From assembly GCA_016931225.1 (NCBI GenBank), contig JAFGFE010000018.1, positions 1-64,000 on the forward strand: a stretch of 64,000 nucleotides of DNA, written 5' to 3'. Position 1 is the first letter of the stretch; each line of letters starts with the position of its first letter. Positions 16,310 through 24,665 of the stretch are shown here, piece after piece. The notes under the pieces were generated by a model. It was not told the origin of the DNA and did not search any database. It saw only the letters and a list, made by a program, of their open reading frames with translations. Both the position numbers and the translations under genes were made by a program. The stretch comes from Candidatus Zymogenaceae bacterium. Lineage in GTDB: Bacteria; Desulfobacterota; Zymogenia; Zymogenales; Zymogenaceae.

Positions 16310-16354
16310 GGTGCACGTGACTCCTCGTGATGTGTGAAGTGTGTTGATAAAGCA

Positions 16355-17362
16355 TTACAGCATGCTTGAAACCGGTCCCCATTCGATGGGGATGCCCCCC
16401 TTTTCGGCTATCTGTGCGAGCACGCTCATGGTCCGCGCCTCATCACGGATGGAGGGTGTGGGTTCCCTGTTTTCTCTTGCGCAGTCGATGAAGTGGCGGT
16501 ATTCCCCCACGTAGCCGTTGAAGACGTGGCTCTGGTTGGGGCTGATCGGGTTCCAGTCGCTGGTCCAGATCTCCCCCGCCTCAGGGGTGTAATAGGTCAC
16601 CTCCCGGGCGTTGGTGATGATCACGCCCTTTCCGGTGTCGGAGAGAACCTCGATGCGCTCGGCGAAGGGGCCGGGGCCCCCGTAGGTGCCCCATGCCAGC
16701 GTGCCCACAGCATTGCTTGTGAACTTCAGCATGGCCACCAGCGCCCCCGTGTTCGGCCCGGTGAGGTGGGCGGCGGCGTCCACCTCGGCAATGTCGCCCC
16801 CGAAGGAGATCACCGCATCCAGGTTGTGGCACTGCCACTCCAGCATACAGGTATAGAAGGTCGGAAAGACGTCGAAGCCGTGCATCTTGCTCTCTATCTG
16901 TATGATGTTTCCGAAGGTTTTTTTGTCTCCGATGATCTCCCGGACCCGGTTGTATGCCAGGCCGTGGCGCTTCTGGTGCCCCACCTGGACGATTTTTCCG
17001 GCCCGCTTCGACGCCTCCAGGATTCGCTCGGTATCGGCGGGGTAGATGGACGAGGGCTTTTCGAGGAAGACCGGGAGCCCCCGCTCCAGCACCCGGCAGG
17101 CCACGTCCGGGTGGTGTTTTCCCCCGAGGCAAATGATCACCCCGTCCAGGTTCTCCGAGTCGACCATTTGCTCAAAGTTGGTGTATGTCCTTTTCCATCC
17201 GTATTTATCCGCCATCCGCTCGGCCCGGGTGATGTCCAGGTCGCAGACGGCGGCGCGATCGACGTCATCGAAGAAGTGGAGTGAAAGGCTGGGATACAGG
17301 TTGGCCTCCGCGAAGACGCCCGCCCCGATGGTTCCCAGCCGAAAGGGTTTGTGTGAGGTCAT
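16355..17362 (-). CDS. Gfo/Idh/MocA-family dehydrogenase
   Basis: A 335-residue NAD(P)-dependent sugar dehydrogenase. The Rossmann start is LGTIGAGVFAEANL; EKPSSIYP contains the catalytic-site EKP, and GHQKRHGLAYNRV begins the alpha/beta domain. The ATG at 17362 directly follows GGAGGAGGAC; the codon four earlier in frame is TTG and lies inside that ribosome site. In this operon it probably oxidises or reduces a free sugar, inositol or sugar acid. Confidence 0.88.
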   Translation of the reverse strand: MTSHKPFRLGTIGAGVFAEANLYPSLSLHFFDDVDRAAVCDLDITRAERMADKYGWKRTYTNFEQMVDSENLDGVIICLGGKHHPDVACRVLERGLPVFLEKPSSIYPADTERILEASKRAGKIVQVGHQKRHGLAYNRVREIIGDKKTFGNIIQIESKMHGFDVFPTFYTCMLEWQCHNLDAVISFGGDIAEVDAAAHLTGPNTGALVAMLKFTSNAVGTLAWGTYGGPGPFAERIEVLSDTGKGVIITNAREVTYYTPEAGEIWTSDWNPISPNQSHVFNGYVGEYRHFIDCARENREPTPSIRDEARTMSVLAQIAEKGGIPIEWGPVSSML

Positions 17363-17385
17363 GTCCTCCTCCAATATTCTCGTGT

Positions 17386-18894
17386 TTATCGTCGGTTCGA
17401 TGCCGACCCATAGGCACAGTCGAGTGCCTCTTTTATCTCTCTGTATCGACCGAAGAGATCGGCGTACCGTGCGTGGATTTCTCTATCGTAAGAAATCGTC
17501 TCCCCCCCCGTGACACATCGTCGGGCGGCGTCCCGGGCGCTCGAATAGACACCTATACCGACGCCGGCCAGGAGGGCCGCACCCAGAGCCGCCGAGGCGT
17601 TGGGGATAATGACCCCATCCACCCCCATGACGTCCAGGATGATGCCGGTCCAGACCCTGTTTTTCATCCCGCCGCCGATGAGATGATAGGACGTGAATGA
17701 ATCACCGATCGCCCCCAGGGCGCCTTTCGCATCGGCGAGGGCGAAGGCGGTGCCCTCGTACACCGCCCGGACGAGGTGAGACCGGGTGTGGGAGACGTTC
17801 AGGCCGAAGAAGCTGGCGGTGAGGCGGTGGTCCCAGTAGGGGGCGTCCTCTCCCATCAGGTAGGGATGAAAAAAGAGGCCGTCCGCCCCCACCGGCACGG
17901 TTTCGGCCATCTTCGCCATCTCACCGAACGCGATCGTTGAGTCGCAGGCGTCATCGAAGAGGATATCTTTCAGCCAGACGGTGGACTGGGCGCACGAGCG
18001 GGTGTTGATGTCCAGCATCCACGTCCCCTCCTCGACGAACGACCAGAGATAGGCGGGCGAATCCTCGGGGATGTCGGAAAGGTCCGAGACAATCGTCGAG
18101 ACGGCCCCGGAGGTGCCCAGGCGGAGCTTTGCAGAGGACAGGTCCACCACCCCCGAGGCGAGCATCTCCGTCACCGCGTCGCTCCCGCCGACGATGACGG
18201 GCGTTCCCGGAATGAGCCCCGTCTCCCTCCCGATATCTGCCGTGACGTGTCCGGTCACATCGGTGGAGACGAGAATGCGCGGGAGCTTCGATTTCGGTAT
18301 GGAAAAAAGCTCCAGCAATTCTTCCGACCAACTCCCCGTCAAATGGTCGAAGAGCGAGCTTCCCGACGCGTCGCTGGCGTCCGTCGCCACAGAATCGGTC
18401 AGGCGGAGGGCAATGTAGTCCTTCGGGTAGATGAAGGTCTCTGCCCTCTCCCATGCCCCGGGCTCGTGTTTTATGAGCCACAGGAGCTTCGGCAGGGTGC
18501 ACATGGTGTTGAGGGGATTCCCGGTGACCCGCCGCACCAACTCTCCGTGCCGGGCGGTAATCTCCTCCACCTCTTTGTGGCACCGGGAGTCGTTCCACAG
18601 GACGGCGGGGCGGACCGGGAGTTTATTTCTTCCGATGAGGGTGACGCCCCGCATCTGGCCGGTCAGCCCGACGGCGTCGACGGGTGCCCCTGAGGAGGGA
18701 AAATCCGATGTCAGCTCGCGGATGACGTCCATCGCCGCAACAAACCAATCCTCCGGGTCCTGCTGGCTCCACCCGGGTGCGGGAGTGTCGGGGGCGTATT
18801 CACGAGCCGCCTCTTTGATCGCCCTCCCGTCATGGTCCACCAGGAGCCCCTTACAGCCGCTGGTGCCGATATCTATGCCGAGGAGATATCCCAT
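17386..18894 (-). CDS. FGGY-family carbohydrate kinase, xylulokinase-like
   Basis: A 502-residue kinase with both FGGY domains. It has LLGIDIGTSGCKGLLVD at the start, GLTGQMRGVTLI, VLWNDSRCHKE, VIVGGSDAVTEML, and the C-terminal signature YHLIGGGMKNRVWTGII. The GQMRG and WNDSR blocks point to the xylulokinase branch, clearly apart from the FucK at 8516. Two different FGGY kinases in one operon suggest two ketoses or a branched route. It sits 13 bp after the CrtI-like gene. Confidence 0.87.
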   Translation of the reverse strand: MGYLLGIDIGTSGCKGLLVDHDGRAIKEAAREYAPDTPAPGWSQQDPEDWFVAAMDVIRELTSDFPSSGAPVDAVGLTGQMRGVTLIGRNKLPVRPAVLWNDSRCHKEVEEITARHGELVRRVTGNPLNTMCTLPKLLWLIKHEPGAWERAETFIYPKDYIALRLTDSVATDASDASGSSLFDHLTGSWSEELLELFSIPKSKLPRILVSTDVTGHVTADIGRETGLIPGTPVIVGGSDAVTEMLASGVVDLSSAKLRLGTSGAVSTIVSDLSDIPEDSPAYLWSFVEEGTWMLDINTRSCAQSTVWLKDILFDDACDSTIAFGEMAKMAETVPVGADGLFFHPYLMGEDAPYWDHRLTASFFGLNVSHTRSHLVRAVYEGTAFALADAKGALGAIGDSFTSYHLIGGGMKNRVWTGIILDVMGVDGVIIPNASAALGAALLAGVGIGVYSSARDAARRCVTGGETISYDREIHARYADLFGRYREIKEALDCAYGSASNRR

Positions 18895-18907
18895 AAAAGA
18901 CCTGTTC

Positions 18908-20443
18908 TTATATATCCTTTTTCGCCCGCCGTACGACGTTCCGGGCGCTGATGATCTGGGTCCAGACGCCCGGCCCGGTCTCGCTCTGGCTTCCGATGAA
19001 ACGGAGCCCCCGGATGGGTGTCTCCGACGGCGCGCCGCTTCTGTTGAGCATGGGGCAGTAGCCGCCGAAGGAGTGGTGATCGACCAGATGCACCAGCTTT
19101 CCGAAGTCCTTCGGGGTGATGGTCACCGAGGTTTTTATCATCCCGGAAAGATTCGGGATGATCGATTCCGCCTCGGCCACCAGTTTTCGTGTCATCTCGT
19201 CTTTGACCTCGTCCCAGTCTTCCTTCATGCGGTACGGGGCGATGGTATAGACGGTGACGGCGTGGGCGCCGTCCGGCGCCATCTCCGGGGAGTGGAGCGA
19301 GGGGATGTAGATAATATATCCGTCTTTTCCCTCATGATAGACGCCGTCCCGCACCTTGATAACGCCGTCGGTGACGTTGTGGGTGCCGTAATAGTAATTG
19401 AGGGGCACATCCTGATGTGCGGTGATGTCCCCTTCAACGCCCAGGTGCACCATAAAGACCGATTCCATCAGCGGGATGTCGTCTATTTTCCGTGAATAGT
19501 CCTCGGGCAGGCGGTCTCTCCCGAGAAGCGTAAAAAAACACTCCCGGGCGCCGCCGCTGGCGAGGACCATCTCCGCCGGGTGCTCGGTGCCGTCGGACAG
19601 GACGACCCCGGTGACGCGGTCCTTTTTCGTGAGTATCCTCGTGACGACCGCGTTCGTCCGGATGACGCCCCCATGCTCGAGGATGACCCGCTCCAGCGCC
19701 TCGATAATCCCGCCGCACCCTCCCCGGACGAACTGGTAGGTGATGTTCCTCGGGCCGATACCCAGCGCCCGCTTCGGGGGAATACGCCGGTCGTAGGCGG
19801 TCTCCTGGTTGGAAAAGGGGATGCCCAGGGCGGGATACTCCTCGGGAAGGATGGTCATGTCGGCGAGGATCATCATGAAGAAGGATTTCAGCACCTCGTC
19901 GGTGAAGAATTCAGCCATAAGCTCTTGAGCATTCCATGTCTCATACTTCTTGATCCGCCGCCAGAGAAGGAGCATCCCGAGAAGCAGCGGGATCTTTCGG
20001 ATGGGTCCTGCCACGGCCGAGTGGCGCTCGCACGTGATCAGGTCGATGGAGGTCTCGAGAAACGCATAGAATCGATCGAGGTTAGCCGCCTCGTGGGGGA
20101 AGAGCTCTTTCAGACGCTCCTTTCTCCAGTCCCTCCCCCGGTACTCGTCGGGCCGGAAGACGCGGAAGTCCGGGAACGCAAGCCCCCGATCCCCCCTGAC
20201 AAGATCGTACCGACGGTTACAGCCCAGCTCCGCCATCACCAGGTCCGCCGGCTCTCCGGGCCCGATGCCCTCCAAAGCCATCGGTCCCAGGTCCCACCTG
20301 AAGCCGTCCCGGCGGAGTGTGGCGGTGACCCCTCCCGTGTGGTCGGCCTGCTCGAAGAGTGTCACGTCCGCGCCGTCCTTCGCCAGAAAGGCCGCGGCGG
20401 TCATGCCGGCCATGCCGGAGCCGATGATGATGACCCGTGTCAT
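18908..20443 (-). CDS. CrtI/phytoene-desaturase-like FAD-dependent oxidoreductase
   Basis: A 511-residue flavoprotein of the NAD(P)/FAD oxidoreductase and amine-oxidase clan. The N-terminal dinucleotide fold is IIIGSGMAGMTAAAFLAKDGADV, with FEQADHTGGVTATL typical of the phytoene desaturase/retinol saturase group. The C-terminal FAD loop is GLRFIGSQSETGPGV. Homologous enzymes act on polyenes, retinoids or similar chains; no carotenoid gene is near, and it is the first gene of a sugar-catabolic run. AACGGGAGGG precedes the ATG. The substrate is unknown, and its presence here is odd. Confidence 0.8.
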   Translation of the reverse strand: MTRVIIIGSGMAGMTAAAFLAKDGADVTLFEQADHTGGVTATLRRDGFRWDLGPMALEGIGPGEPADLVMAELGCNRRYDLVRGDRGLAFPDFRVFRPDEYRGRDWRKERLKELFPHEAANLDRFYAFLETSIDLITCERHSAVAGPIRKIPLLLGMLLLWRRIKKYETWNAQELMAEFFTDEVLKSFFMMILADMTILPEEYPALGIPFSNQETAYDRRIPPKRALGIGPRNITYQFVRGGCGGIIEALERVILEHGGVIRTNAVVTRILTKKDRVTGVVLSDGTEHPAEMVLASGGARECFFTLLGRDRLPEDYSRKIDDIPLMESVFMVHLGVEGDITAHQDVPLNYYYGTHNVTDGVIKVRDGVYHEGKDGYIIYIPSLHSPEMAPDGAHAVTVYTIAPYRMKEDWDEVKDEMTRKLVAEAESIIPNLSGMIKTSVTITPKDFGKLVHLVDHHSFGGYCPMLNRSGAPSETPIRGLRFIGSQSETGPGVWTQIISARNVVRRAKKDI

Positions 20444-20546
20444 GTGATCCCTCCCGTTTTCCGGCCTGCGCCCGTATCGATGCCGAAGCTTGTTTCGGGC
20501 AAAGCAGACAGGCCGGAAAACGGACAGTTACAAATAAGATTGAGCG

Positions 20547-20566
20547 ACACGTGTAGCTGCACGTGT
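20547..20566. promoter_or_regulatory. Operator copy 1 (20-bp near-palindrome)
   Basis: ACACGTGTAGCTGCACGTGT reads nearly the same on both strands (two mismatched positions). It starts about 10 bp downstream of the -10 element of the leftward promoter, where a repressor would block transcription. An identical copy lies at 20735-20754, 188 bp away or close to 18 helical turns. Confidence 0.75.
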
Positions 20567-20575
20567 CACATCTAA

Positions 20576-20603
20576 AGTCTACAACATACGTGTTGAATGT
20601 CAA
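20576..20603 (-). promoter_or_regulatory. Promoter of the leftward catabolic run
   Basis: On the minus strand TTGACA (20598-20603), a 16-bp spacer and TAGACT (20576-20581) precede operator copy 1. The first gene of the run begins at 20443. Confidence 0.6.
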
Positions 20604-20692
20604 GAGAGAAACGCAGTTTTTGTGAAAAAATAGTCATCGGCCGGGTAACAGGTGCTTTCCGGTGGATATGCTTTTTAGGGAACTGTTTTTTG

Positions 20693-20721
20693 TTGCGATT
20701 TCTGGAAATTAAGGGTACAGT
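20693..20721 (+). promoter_or_regulatory. Promoter of the transporter gene
   Basis: TTGCGA (20693-20698), a 17-bp spacer and TACAGT (20716-20721) lie just ahead of operator copy 2. The layout mirrors that of the leftward promoter. Confidence 0.5.
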
Positions 20722-20734
20722 GTAAATAGAGTTT

Positions 20735-20754
20735 ACACGTGTAGCTGCACGTGT
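20735..20754. promoter_or_regulatory. Operator copy 2 (20-bp near-palindrome)
   Basis: An exact copy of the sequence at 20547-20566, in the same orientation, 14 bp after the rightward -10 element and 92 bp before the transporter start. The LacI-family protein of the operon is the natural candidate to bind it. Confidence 0.75.
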
Positions 20755-20846
20755 AGTCCATGAGCAATTTCAATCTGCTTTGAGAAAAACGTAGAGCAGA
20801 TGCCGTTCGAACGAATCCGAAATGATGTAAAGCGGAGGATAGAAAT

Positions 20847-22250
20847 ATGGCTATGATGGATATGAACGGAAAAGCGGGTGTCCATGGAGACGAACGGATT
20901 CCCCTCTCCACCAAGCTTGGATACGGCATTGGTGATTTCGGCGCGAACCTGGCGTTTCTCACAACGCTGTTTTACCTGTTGTATTTTTTTACCGACGTGT
21001 TCGGAATCGAGGCGAAGGTGGCGGGGATCATCGTTCTCGCGTCCAAGTCCTGGGACGCGGTGAGCGATCCCCTCATGGGAACAATCTCGGACAGGACAAA
21101 AAGCCGCTGGGGGAAAAAAAGGCCCTATCTTCTTTTCGGAGCGTTGCCCGTGGGTATCGCTTTCATGCTCCTGTTTTACTCACCACAGTTCGGGGGGAGT
21201 GAGGAGGTGATAGCCAGATATCGGATCATCTGGGGAGTTCTTACCTATATTTTATTCTGCACTACGATAACGGTTGTCAACGTTCCCTATGCAGCCCTCA
21301 CCGCGGCGATGACGAGGGATTCCCACGAGCGATCGGTGATTACCGGATATCGCATGTCCTTTGGCATCGTTGGGACACTGGTGGCGGCCGGGGCCACACT
21401 GCCGCTGGTCGGTCTTTTCGGCGGTGATGATCCGATCGCCGGATTTCGCACCCTGGGAATGTGTTACGGCGCCGTACTGACGGTGGTCACATTGATCGCA
21501 TTCGGAGCAACCCGGGAAACGGTGACGGATGTCACGATCGATGTCGGGACACAGATGCGGCCTTACGAATACGTCCTGACGGTGGTGAAGAATCGGCCGT
21601 TTATGATCCTGCTTGTGGGAACGCTCATGTACATGCTGGCGATGAACACCCTGGCCGCTGTGGTTGCATACTATTTCAAATACAACCTCAAGGCGGAAAA
21701 CCTCATCGCCTTTGCGAACATGGGGATATTCATCCCCGCTCTTTTTTCCATTCCGCTGTTTGTATCTATCGGGAAAAAGGCCAGCAAGAAACTCGCCTAT
21801 AACCTGGGCATGGGAACGGTGGGGGCGATGCTGGTGGTCCTCTTCTTTTTCGCGGAAAAGAGCCTCGTCCTCACGTTTATCTGCCTTGCCGTGGCGGGCA
21901 TGGGGCTTTCCACCAACTGGCTGTCGCCCTGGGCCATCATCCCCGATACCGTGGAATACTCGGAGTGGAAGCTGGGGATACGAAACGAGGGGATCCTCTA
22001 TGGGGTGTTCTTTTTCGTCTTCAAGCTGGGAGCCGCTCTGGCCGGATTTTTGGTCGGGAGGGTCCTGGATTTTGTGGGATACATGGCAAACCAGCCCCAG
22101 ACGGATCAATCACTCCTGGGCATCAGGCTCCTGTTTACGCTGTTTCCGGTCTGCTTCATCATCCTGGGAATCACGATCATGTCGTTTTTCCCGATTGACG
22201 CGAAGAGACATCGGGAGATGATAGACGAGATAGAAAAACAGAGGGTATAG
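20847..22250 (+). CDS. GPH-family sugar:cation symporter (MFS)
   Basis: A 467-residue inner-membrane transporter with about 12 hydrophobic segments. It shows the glycoside-pentoside-hexuronide signature: LGYGIGDFGANLAF at the start, AKVAGIIVLASKSWDAVSDPLMGTISDRT in helix 2-loop, and RWGKKRPYLLFGALP. Members carry melibiose, glucuronides, xylosides and similar solutes with Na+ or H+. GGAGGATAG precedes the ATG. It diverges from the catabolic run and shares its operator, so it most likely imports that pathway's substrate. Confidence 0.9.
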   Translation: MAMMDMNGKAGVHGDERIPLSTKLGYGIGDFGANLAFLTTLFYLLYFFTDVFGIEAKVAGIIVLASKSWDAVSDPLMGTISDRTKSRWGKKRPYLLFGALPVGIAFMLLFYSPQFGGSEEVIARYRIIWGVLTYILFCTTITVVNVPYAALTAAMTRDSHERSVITGYRMSFGIVGTLVAAGATLPLVGLFGGDDPIAGFRTLGMCYGAVLTVVTLIAFGATRETVTDVTIDVGTQMRPYEYVLTVVKNRPFMILLVGTLMYMLAMNTLAAVVAYYFKYNLKAENLIAFANMGIFIPALFSIPLFVSIGKKASKKLAYNLGMGTVGAMLVVLFFFAEKSLVLTFICLAVAGMGLSTNWLSPWAIIPDTVEYSEWKLGIRNEGILYGVFFFVFKLGAALAGFLVGRVLDFVGYMANQPQTDQSLLGIRLLFTLFPVCFIILGITIMSFFPIDAKRHREMIDEIEKQRV

Positions 22251-22645
22251 AGCGGGTGGTTCGGAACGTGGAGATCGCCGCTGGATCCGGTATCGTCAAT
22301 GGGGTGCGGATGGTTTGCCGTCCGAAGAAATCACATCCCGGAAACGGCCGAGGTCGGTAGGGAGTCGCGTCGTATCAAGGATACGGAATAATTTATCCTC
22401 GTGGTGCATCATCACCGGTTTTTGATTGCCCATGCCTCCCGGATGGTGGAGACGGCGTTTATGGAGAACCGGTTGTTTTCCCCGGTTGAATATTAATGAA
22501 GCGCCGCCCGGTCACATCGCGGCAAAAAAAGAGGGCGGCGCCGCTCGCCTGGCGATGCTCCCGGGCAGGGAAGAGCGATAAAAAGACAGCCCGCCCCCAG
22601 GATGCTCCCTACAGAGGCGATGATCAGGGCGTATTTGAGAAGCAT
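22251..22645. other. Intergenic region, no gene supported
   Basis: This stretch after the transporter gene holds only short frames without family features. GC-rich segments at 22500-22600 could fold, but no hairpin followed by a T-run is evident. Confidence 0.5.
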
Positions 22646-22979
22646 GTCCCGTACTTAGTTGAAAGTGGGTGACGGTTTGTGTTTCCATATTATGCTACAC
22701 CTTCCTTTTTGCAAAAGATGAAATCTTCATCGAGTCTTACTTCTAGCATCCAAAGGTCCCTATAACCACTAATCCGTTTAAAGCTCTTCTCGGCAGAAGC
22801 AAAAGCCGTTGCAGCCCAACGAAGCGCCATCTTACCATTTCTCCACCTGCACACCCTGTTTGTTTTTCTCCTGCTATGACCTGGGAAGAAAGCATGAGTA
22901 CCGCTTCGATGCTGGCCCTCCCCACAACAGCAATCAGCTCGTATATCACCACTCTGGAACCCTTGAAAAGCTCCACCAT
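22646..22979 (-). mobile_element. Internally deleted IS256-type element (transposase start joined to transposase end)
   Basis: On the minus strand the frame from the ATG at 22979 reads VELFKGSRVVIYELIAVVGR, then AVLMLSSQVIAGEK, the start of a transposase of one IS256/mutator branch. At about 22860-22875 it changes frame and continues with KTNRVCRWRNGKMALRWAAT, then SFKRISGYRDLWMLEV, the conserved C-terminus, ending at the TAA at 22690. All of the catalytic core is missing. TGTCCCGTACTTAGTTGAAAG at 22645-22665 looks like one terminal repeat of the element; the other end is not clear. Confidence 0.65.
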
Positions 22980-23082
22980 CGGTAATAAATACCGGGGTTT
23001 TTTAGTAAATACTCCTTAATCTTTTGCTTGTCCTTTTGTCAACAAAATGATAAGATTCCTTCACTGAGGTTCCTCCATCTAA

Positions 23083-24174
23083 ATGGTTTTTTTGAATAAC
23101 CCGATTCTATCGAGTCGGTTCAGGAACCGCCGCCCTTTTTTCAACTTCCAACTATCTTTGGGAAAAATTATATTGCGTACTACCAAAAAGAATGTTGCCA
23201 TATTGTGGGATATTGAAAATGTCACCCCATCAAAAGACTCCTTATTTGTGGATGGGTTGTTGGATTATGCGAAGCAGATCGGCAATATCTCATCAGCACT
23301 CGCGATCGGAAATTGGACAGCCACCTTGACAAACAATCTTGCTGTCAATATTTCAGAGAAGGGTTTTGAACTGATCCACATGCCACAACCTGATGAGAAA
23401 ACAAAACGGAAAAAGAACAGCGCAGATTTCGCCTTAATTGCGAAGACTATGGAAATGATTTTCCAATACCCCCATCTTCAGACGTACATACTCTTAACGG
23501 GAGATATTGACTTCAGGCCACTCCTTCAAACTTTGAAAAGACATGGAAAACGCATTATTGTCATTTGCGATTCCAATACGGCCTCTGAGGACCTGCTAGA
23601 ATTTGCAGATGAATATGCCGATTACCGGGCGTTAATTCCCGATGATACCTCGACAGACGCAAGTGAGCAGCCCGAGACGACGAAAGGACTCAAAAAAGAG
23701 GAAGCCTTCCCTCTCTTAACAGAAGCTATTCAGGAAATGACAAAAAAGAAAAAGATTCCTACGCCTGGTTCCGTTAAAGTTCGTATGCAGCTGCTTAATG
23801 AGAACTTCTCCGGGACGATTAACGGCTGTGCCACGTGGCAGGAATTTATCAATGCCGCAGTAAAACAGGACATCATTGCGGTCACAGAGACTGACCATGG
23901 TATAACCCTTTCTATTCCAAGCAACAACAAACATCGAAAATCCCAGAGCGATATGCCGTATATTATTAACGCCTTACTTGATGCTATTCAAGGGGTATCG
24001 CCATCCAAAAAGTGGGTCCGCTTTTCTCAAGCGGGCGAAGCCCTCATGGAAAAAGGTGTGAACATTAAAGCGCATAATTACACGAAGTTTAAGCAATTGA
24101 TATTAGATGCGGAAAAACGAAACCTTGTTGAAACCAGGCAAGACAAGATGGTGTGGTATGTGCGGAGAAAATGA
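23083..24174 (+). CDS. NYN-domain nuclease with LOTUS/OST-HTH domains
   Basis: A 363-residue cytoplasmic protein. Residues 37-190 form a NYN (PIN-like) domain with the acidic metal-binding residues in AILWDIENV, NSADFALIAKTME and LLTGDIDFRPLL. Residues about 205-280 (AFPLLTEAIQEMTKKK, VKVRMQLLNENFSGTI) and about 292-360 (INALLDAIQG, HNYTKFKQLILDAEKRNLVE) are two OST-HTH/LOTUS modules that bind RNA or G-quadruplexes. The first 30 residues are not family-like; a TTG at 23173 with GGGAAA ahead may be the true start. The gene is far more AT-rich than its surroundings and lies between two transposase relics, which points to transfer. RNA processing or silencing is a plausible role. Confidence 0.8.
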   Translation: MVFLNNPILSSRFRNRRPFFNFQLSLGKIILRTTKKNVAILWDIENVTPSKDSLFVDGLLDYAKQIGNISSALAIGNWTATLTNNLAVNISEKGFELIHMPQPDEKTKRKKNSADFALIAKTMEMIFQYPHLQTYILLTGDIDFRPLLQTLKRHGKRIIVICDSNTASEDLLEFADEYADYRALIPDDTSTDASEQPETTKGLKKEEAFPLLTEAIQEMTKKKKIPTPGSVKVRMQLLNENFSGTINGCATWQEFINAAVKQDIIAVTETDHGITLSIPSNNKHRKSQSDMPYIINALLDAIQGVSPSKKWVRFSQAGEALMEKGVNIKAHNYTKFKQLILDAEKRNLVETRQDKMVWYVRRK

Positions 24175-24199
24175 TAGTGGAAAGAGGGGGATTTCCCCG

Positions 24200-24665
24200 A
24201 AACACAGGCTTGGTAGGGGGCAAGTTAAAAAAGTGCTGTAAATTCCCGTATCACCCGTTCCCGTCCTCGAAGTTCCAGATGTACCCGGCTCAAGCATATT
24301 TGTTGTTCAAAGACGCACCCGGCACCTTTCGGGCAGTGAAAGAACTGTAAGATCGTAATCAAGCCCGTTCTTAAGAACATCAAGAGCCCGGTCAGCCCTT
24401 CCGGACAGATCACCGAACACGGCCTCATATATCTTCCAGGCGTCGTCCCGATTATCCGACCCGAATATCCGCCTCAGGCCCGCAACCATCCGATCCTGTA
24501 TATACCGAGGAGTTACCCCAAGAACATTGCGCATCAGGTGCACCTGACACCGCTGCCACGACGCACCCTGAAAATGACGCAGTATCGCCTTCACCAATCC
24601 CGGTGATCGTCCAAAATCACCACCTCAACACCGGGCAGGCTCGTTCCTTCAACCATGCCAGGGTC
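24200..24665 (-). pseudogene. Broken IS256-family transposase
   Basis: The minus strand has ETLAWLKER, then after a frame change a piece with VVILDDH, and then at 24597-24307 QGASWQRCQVHLMRNVLG, DAWKIYEAVFGDLSGRADRAL and VLSLPERCRVRL, the middle of an IS256/mutator transposase. Further frameshifts lead to TTNMLE and ELRGRERVIREF before it decays. Both the N-terminal half and the C-terminal end are gone. Its 5' edge touches the stop codon of the hydrogenase protease gene. It belongs to a different IS256 branch from the relic at 22646. Confidence 0.8.

Noticed and set aside
22493-22645. Short minus-strand frame of 50 codons with a hydrophobic start
   Set aside because: Its ATG lies on the edge of the IS end, the second half is Arg/Pro-rich and not protein-like, and no ribosome site is clear.
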